Assembly (NCBI GenBank): GCA_903827955.1
Contig: CAIKKJ010000043.1
Span: forward strand, 1-42,856
Reading direction: 5' to 3'
Source of the DNA: an uncultured Verrucomicrobia subdivision 3 bacterium
GTDB taxonomy: Bacteria; Verrucomicrobiota; Verrucomicrobiia; Limisphaerales; UBA11358
DNA length: 42,856 nt
The notes beneath the pieces are model-generated. The model saw only the letters and a list, made by a program, of their open reading frames with translations. It was not told the origin of the DNA and did not search any database. Positions 39,127-42,856 of this stretch are shown piece after piece. How positions within the stretch are numbered: the stretch's first letter is position 1; each line of letters starts with the position of its first letter. The position numbers were made by a program, and so were the translations under genes.

Positions 39127-40161
39127 TTGAAAATTTTAATCCTCAAACCCAGCTCGCTCGGCGATGTCATCCACGCCCTGCCCGTGCTGCGTTTGCTGCG
39201 GCAACATTTTCGCGACGCGGAAATATTCTGGTGGATTGATTCCACGCTCGCGCCACTCATCGACGGCGATCCTGATTTGACCGGCATCGTCCGTTTTGAG
39301 CGCAAACGCTGGGGCAAACCGCAGCACTGGCCGGAAATGCTTTCCAGCATCCACTGGCTGCGCACGCAAAAATTTGACCTCGTCATTGATTTGCAAAGCC
39401 TCTTGCGCAGCGCGGCCTTCGCGTGGCTCGCGCGCGGAAAGTTTCTGATCGGCCTCGACGATGCCCGCGAAGGTGCCAATGGTTTCTACGACCTCGCCGT
39501 GCCGCGCAAAGATTTTCACACGCACGCCGTGGACTGGTATCTCTCCGTGCTGACCGCGCTGAAAATTCCCGTCCACAAAAATTTCATCTGGCTGCCGGAG
39601 CGGAAAGAAATCGCCGACGATGTAAAACGGAAATGGTTTTCCGAACCTTCAATCTTCAATCTTCAATCTTCACCTTTGATCCTTTTGCAGCCCGGCGCGC
39701 GCTGGGAAAACAAGCGCTGGCCAGTCAAACATTTTACTACGCTCGTCCGCGCGCTGGAAAATAATTTCCCTGCCGCGCGCTTTGTCATCTTGGGCGGCAA
39801 GGACGACGTGACACTCGGTGAAAAAATCTTCGCCGCCGCGCCGGAAAAAGTTTTGAACCTCTGCGGCAAAACGTCGCTGCCGGAAATGATCGAGGTCGTG
39901 CGGCGCGGCGATTTGCTCATCACGAACGACACCGGCCCGATGCACGTCGCCGCCGCGCTGGGCAAGCCGCTCATCGCGCTCTTTGGCCCGACCGCGCCGG
40001 AACGCACCGGGCCATACGGCCAGTTACAGAATGTGCTGCGCCTCGACCTGCCCTGCGCCCCGTGCCTGAAATCAACGTGCCATTTTGAAAAACCGGAGGA
40101 ATGTCTCCGCGCCCTGACGCCGGACGTTGTGCGGCGTCACGCGCAGGCAATTTTTTCCTAA
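39127..40161 (+). CDS. Family 9 glycosyltransferase (heptosyltransferase-like)
   Basis: 344 residues of GT-B type. It begins KILILKPSSLGDVIHALPVL, the family N-terminus with the acceptor-side Asp. The C-terminal half has LLQPGARWENKRWP and the donor-site motif TNDTGPMHVAAALGKPLIAL, then FGPTAPERTGPYG and a Cys pair region (CAPCLKSTC). In Gram-negatives such enzymes transfer heptose from ADP-heptose to lipopolysaccharide core. The true sugar here is unknown. Start is TTG at 39127; no ATG or in-frame GTG lies close by, and the N-terminal motif begins at once. Only 34 bases separate its stop from the regulator gene. Confidence 0.9.
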   Translation: MKILILKPSSLGDVIHALPVLRLLRQHFRDAEIFWWIDSTLAPLIDGDPDLTGIVRFERKRWGKPQHWPEMLSSIHWLRTQKFDLVIDLQSLLRSAAFAWLARGKFLIGLDDAREGANGFYDLAVPRKDFHTHAVDWYLSVLTALKIPVHKNFIWLPERKEIADDVKRKWFSEPSIFNLQSSPLILLQPGARWENKRWPVKHFTTLVRALENNFPAARFVILGGKDDVTLGEKIFAAAPEKVLNLCGKTSLPEMIEVVRRGDLLITNDTGPMHVAAALGKPLIALFGPTAPERTGPYGQLQNVLRLDLPCAPCLKSTCHFEKPEECLRALTPDVVRRHAQAIFS

Positions 40162-40195
40162 AGAGCCGGCGAGTTTTGCCGACAATACGGTAGAG

Positions 40196-41506
40196 ATGCC
40201 ATTCCTGTCCGCAGAACATTGTTGTGATGACCGTCCCGCTGGAACGGTCGGATTTGTTGCCCGCGAACCGGTGGCGACTCCGGTTTCGCCAAAACCGGCG
40301 GGACGCACAAAAATATTATTTGTGGACGACGAACCGGCCATGGTGCGCGTCCTGAAAATGGGAATGCGCCCGATGGCCGCCGAATGGGACGTGCAGTTTG
40401 CCGAGGGCGGCGAAGCGGGTTTGGAACTCGTCAAAAAAGAAAACTTCGACGTCATCGTTACCGACATGCGCATGGCCGGCATCAACGGCGCGCAACTGCT
40501 GAACCACGTCCTGCGGCGCAATCCGGAAACCGTCCGCATTATTTTGTCCGGCTACGCGGATTTGAGCGAAGTCGTCAGTTGCGTCGGTCTCACGCATCAA
40601 TTTCTCACCAAGCCGTGCAGTCTGGATGACTTGAAGTCGTGCCTGCGAAAAGTTGCTGGCATCAAGGAAAAATTAGGGCACGCCAAATTACGCGAGCTGA
40701 CCGGCGGCCTCGCCTGCCTGCCGGGCATCCCGGAACTTTACCTGGAAATCACTGAGGCGCTGCAGTCGCCGCTCACCTCGTCAGATCGCATCGCCGAAAT
40801 CGCCTCGCAAGACCCGGCGCTCTCCGCAAAAATCTTGCAGATTGCCAACTCTGCTTTTTTTGGTTTCAGCCGGAAAGTTTTTTCCGTCTCCGAAGCCGTG
40901 CAACTGCTCGGCATCGGCGTCATCCAGTCGCTGGCGATGGCCGTGCCGCTGTTCACCGCCTTCGACCGCAAACGCTGTCCGGGTTTTCACATTGACCAGA
41001 CTTGGGAACACTCCGCCGAGGTCGCCGCCATTGCGCGCCGCCTTTACAACGAGCATCTCGACGACTCGCACCGCGCGGAACAGGCCTTCGCCGCCGGCAT
41101 CATGCACGACATCGGCAAACTCATCCTCGCCGAAAAATTGCCCGAGCAATACGAGGCCATCATCGCCGAATCAAAAGCAACTGGCACCGAACTGCACAAA
41201 ATCGAACGCAAACATCTGGGTGCCACGCACGCCGAAGTCGGCGCGTATCTGCTCGCGCTTTGGGGTCTGCCCGTGCCGCTCATCGAAGCCATCGCCGCGC
41301 ATCACGCGCCGCGCCGCTGCGGTGTGGGCACGCTTTGTCTCGCGGGCGTCATCCACATCGCGGATGCGCTGCAACATACGCAGGGGCTGCATCCCGAACT
41401 CACGCCGAATCCCGTGGACGCCGAATATCTCAAGCTGACCGGCCTTGACGCGCACTACGAAACGTGGCGGCGCAACCTGAACGAACATACCGACGATTCC
41501 ATTTGA
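40196..41506 (+). CDS. Response regulator with HDOD output domain
   Basis: 436 residues. Receiver domain about 40-155: ILFVDDEPAMVRVLKMGM (acidic pair), VIVTDMRMAGINGAQ (phospho-acceptor Asp), ILSGYADLSEV and FLTKPCSLDDL (Lys). Residues about 175-380 are an HDOD domain: LACLPGIPELYLEITEAL, IASQDPALSAKILQIANSAF, FSVSEAVQLLGIGVIQSLAM, then FAAGIMHDIGKLILAEKLPE and EAIAAHHAPR. HDOD proteins are degenerate relatives of HD phosphohydrolases and often act in signalling. The MHDIGK stretch keeps an HD pair, so residual activity is possible. I start at ATG 40196 (after GGTAGAG), since the longer frame overlaps the glycosyltransferase. No histidine kinase is adjacent. Confidence 0.9.
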   Translation: MPFLSAEHCCDDRPAGTVGFVAREPVATPVSPKPAGRTKILFVDDEPAMVRVLKMGMRPMAAEWDVQFAEGGEAGLELVKKENFDVIVTDMRMAGINGAQLLNHVLRRNPETVRIILSGYADLSEVVSCVGLTHQFLTKPCSLDDLKSCLRKVAGIKEKLGHAKLRELTGGLACLPGIPELYLEITEALQSPLTSSDRIAEIASQDPALSAKILQIANSAFFGFSRKVFSVSEAVQLLGIGVIQSLAMAVPLFTAFDRKRCPGFHIDQTWEHSAEVAAIARRLYNEHLDDSHRAEQAFAAGIMHDIGKLILAEKLPEQYEAIIAESKATGTELHKIERKHLGATHAEVGAYLLALWGLPVPLIEAIAAHHAPRRCGVGTLCLAGVIHIADALQHTQGLHPELTPNPVDAEYLKLTGLDAHYETWRRNLNEHTDDSI

Positions 41507-41537
41507 CGGCTGCGGCCGACGCGCGCACTTTTGCGCG

Positions 41538-42227
41538 ATGAAATTTTCCGCTGCCGTCCTGATTTTTCTCGCGCTCGCGTCTGCACCCGCCATCCGCGCG
41601 CAGGACGAGAATCCCGATTATCCGCCCAAGCACCTCCGCGAAAATTCCGTCGCGCTCTTCAACGGCAAGGATTTTACCGGCTTCACCTTTTGCATGAAGG
41701 ACAACGCCGACCCGCTGCAAACCTGGAGCGTCACCAACGGCGTCATTCATTGCACCGGCAAGCCCACGGGCTATCTCCGCACCACGCAAACTTACAGCAA
41801 TTATTTTCTCACCGTCGAATGGCGCTTCGTCAAAATCGCGCCCAAGGCCGACAACTCCGGCGTGCTCGTCCACATCCAGTCGCCCGACCAAGTCTGGCCG
41901 AGGTGCGTGCAAGTGCAGGGCAAACACACGCGGCAAGGTGATCTGTTTTTGATGGCCGGCGCGGAAAGCAAGGAGCACAAAGGCAAGGACGCCAACACGC
42001 CCGTCCCCTTCCGCACCGAACTCATCGAACAGCCCGCCGAAAAAGCCGTCGGCGAATGGAATAAGTTCGAGACCATCTGCCTGCACGGCAAAGTGGAATC
42101 CTTCATCAACGGAAAATTTGTGAACGAAGTCACCGAATGCACGATTGACGCCGGCGCCATCGGTATCCAAAGCGAAGGCGCGGAACTCGAAATCCGTTCG
42201 ATGATTTTCTCGCCGCTGAAATATTGA
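41538..42227 (+). CDS. Secreted DUF1080 / 3-keto-disaccharide hydrolase-like protein
   Basis: 229 residues with a signal peptide (MKFSAAVLIFLALASAPAIR, cut after AQ near 22). The mature protein is a concanavalin-like beta sandwich of the DUF1080 family: VALFNGKDFTGFTF, WSVTNGVIHCTGKPTGYLRT, NYFLTVEWRF, NSGVLVHIQSPDQVWPRCVQ and GAIGIQSEGAELEIRSMIF. The family is very frequent in Verrucomicrobiota and Planctomycetes. Some members hydrolyse 3-keto glycosides, others may only bind sugars. Length is normal for a single domain. It starts 31 bases after the regulator stop; a hairpin element lies just past its own stop. Confidence 0.9.
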   Translation: MKFSAAVLIFLALASAPAIRAQDENPDYPPKHLRENSVALFNGKDFTGFTFCMKDNADPLQTWSVTNGVIHCTGKPTGYLRTTQTYSNYFLTVEWRFVKIAPKADNSGVLVHIQSPDQVWPRCVQVQGKHTRQGDLFLMAGAESKEHKGKDANTPVPFRTELIEQPAEKAVGEWNKFETICLHGKVESFINGKFVNEVTECTIDAGAIGIQSEGAELEIRSMIFSPLKY

Positions 42228-42234
42228 ATCGGAC

Positions 42235-42311
42235 GGTAGGGCGTGGCTGCCGCGACGCCAGCTTAATTTGCCAATGAATGCTCGACCGCGGCACGGCAGC
42301 GCCGCCCTACC
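42235..42311. repeat. Palindromic intergenic element, possible REP-like unit or terminator
   Basis: GGTAGGGCGTGGCTGCCG (42235-42252) matches the reverse complement of the right arm (CGGCAGCGCCGCCCTACC, about 42294-42311) at 16 of 18 positions, with a loop of about 40 bases. It sits seven bases past the DUF1080 stop. No T-run follows, so a simple intrinsic terminator is less likely than a dispersed palindrome. Confidence 0.6.
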
Positions 42312-42434
42312 AATTCCAACGACCTTGCTTGCAAACTGGATGATTTCAAAAATGGCTGGACAACTTTTTATGCCCGGCGCAACCTCGATTCCATGAAACT
42401 TGAAGGGCCACGAAATCTGCGAGTTGTTAAATAT

Positions 42435-42444
42435 TAGGCGGCTT
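42435..42444 (+). repeat. Left arm of 10-base inverted repeat flanking the orphan gene
   Basis: TAGGCGGCTT lies 14 bases before the orphan gene start. Its exact reverse complement lies at 42826-42835, just past the gene. Confidence 0.6.
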
Positions 42445-42458
42445 GGCTACGTCAATGT

Positions 42459-42815
42459 ATGAGCGAAGATATTAATCAAGAGATTTTAAGAGGGCTTCAG
42501 CGATCAAGTAGTTCCATTCAAGAGCCTGTGACTATTATCGAGGAATCTAAAGAACAAATTGACCAACCAAGCCAGATTGAGGCTAATGATTTAAGGGTTA
42601 TTTCGTCAGAACGATTCAGTTCAGTTACCGAAAAGTATCTCGACCTTTGTAATCGTCACAGACAGCTTCAATTACAAACTCACCAGCTTCGGAGTGAGAT
42701 TGAGTTTGCTATAAGTCTGATTCACAGGATGGAGTCAAATCAAGACCATGTCGCAAATGTCGTAGCTAAAAGACTTGCCGAGGCCATCCAGAAGCTCAAA
42801 ACAGAAGATATTTGA
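42459..42815 (+). CDS. Small orphan protein with a coiled coil, 118 residues
   Basis: I do not recognise the family. The protein is acidic and Ser/Gln-rich at the N-terminus (SEDINQEILRGLQRSSSSIQ). From about residue 50 it has a long helical, probably coiled-coil stretch (RFSSVTEKYLDLCNRHRQLQ, then LQTHQLRSEIEFAISLIHRM) to the end. There is no signal peptide and no catalytic motif. Base and codon use differ sharply from the neighbours (clearly AT-rich, against GC-rich genes on the left), suggesting recent gain. It is flanked by the inverted repeat TAGGCGGCTT/AAGCCGCCTA. ATG at 42459 is preceded by no strong binding site. A cassette-like or mobile origin is possible but unproven. Confidence 0.6.
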   Translation: MSEDINQEILRGLQRSSSSIQEPVTIIEESKEQIDQPSQIEANDLRVISSERFSSVTEKYLDLCNRHRQLQLQTHQLRSEIEFAISLIHRMESNQDHVANVVAKRLAEAIQKLKTEDI

Positions 42816-42825
42816 TATGATGATA

Positions 42826-42835
42826 AAGCCGCCTA
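42826..42835 (-). repeat. Right arm of the inverted repeat, with adjoining hairpin
   Basis: AAGCCGCCTA is the exact reverse complement of the arm at 42435-42444. It overlaps a small hairpin, CTAGCA (42833-42838), loop GCG, TGCTAG (42842-42847), at the window edge. Confidence 0.6.
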
Positions 42836-42856
42836 GCAGCGTGCTAGACTGCAAAA

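Noticed and set aside
42420-42856. Integron cassette with attC site
   Set aside because: A GTTAAAT and the inverted repeat recall a cassette, but no complete attC with paired core boxes can be built within the window, and no integrase is seen.

Overview
The window looks like a chromosomal segment of a Verrucomicrobiota bacterium, probably from the Pedosphaera/Limisphaera side of the phylum. Three things point there: very large exported proteins rich in Asn and Thr with 'TN' strings; C-terminal modules of the 'ASTNLxxWxxxxTN...FYR' kind; and an envelope gene cluster laid out like Amuc_1098-Amuc_1101 of Akkermansia. This placement comes from protein style and gene order only.

Left end (1-1816): the N-terminal part of glycogen branching enzyme GlgB, cut by the window edge, and a SUI1/YciH-type translation factor, both on the minus strand. 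A non-coding stretch (1488-1816) follows, holding a strong minus-strand terminator.

Centre (1817-37830): eleven or twelve minus-strand genes run head to tail with very short gaps, ending at that terminator. In transcription order: a PilM-PilN fusion, PilO-like (Amuc_1100-type) and PilP-like (Amuc_1099-type) inner-membrane proteins, a TPR-secretin that stops inside its secretin domain, a second gene with its own signal peptide carrying the missing secretin end, a FEN/PolA-type 5'-3' exonuclease, three large exported proteins (660, 1296 and 995 residues), a 5399-residue surface protein, a sedolisin (S53) protease and coaE. The first five should form a trans-envelope complex; the exported proteins are plausible clients or surface partners, which is inference from co-orientation.

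The giant protein has an ordered plan: two successive copies of a module of about 2.5 thousand residues, each made of a pre-peptidase-like domain, Calx-beta domains and two blocks of exactly seven delta-60 repeats. Its final proprotein-convertase-P-like domain is cut in half, and the other half is fused to the C-terminal side of the downstream sedolisin. The sedolisin gene therefore seems to have been inserted into the end of an ancestral, longer gene. The split secretin and the split P-like domain are the most unusual features here.

Right end (38038-42856, plus strand): acylphosphatase, a metallophosphoesterase, a family 9 (heptosyltransferase-like) glycosyltransferase, a response regulator with an HDOD domain, a secreted DUF1080 protein and a small AT-rich orphan gene flanked by a 10-bp inverted repeat. 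I saw no tRNA, rRNA, CRISPR array, transposase or prophage genes.
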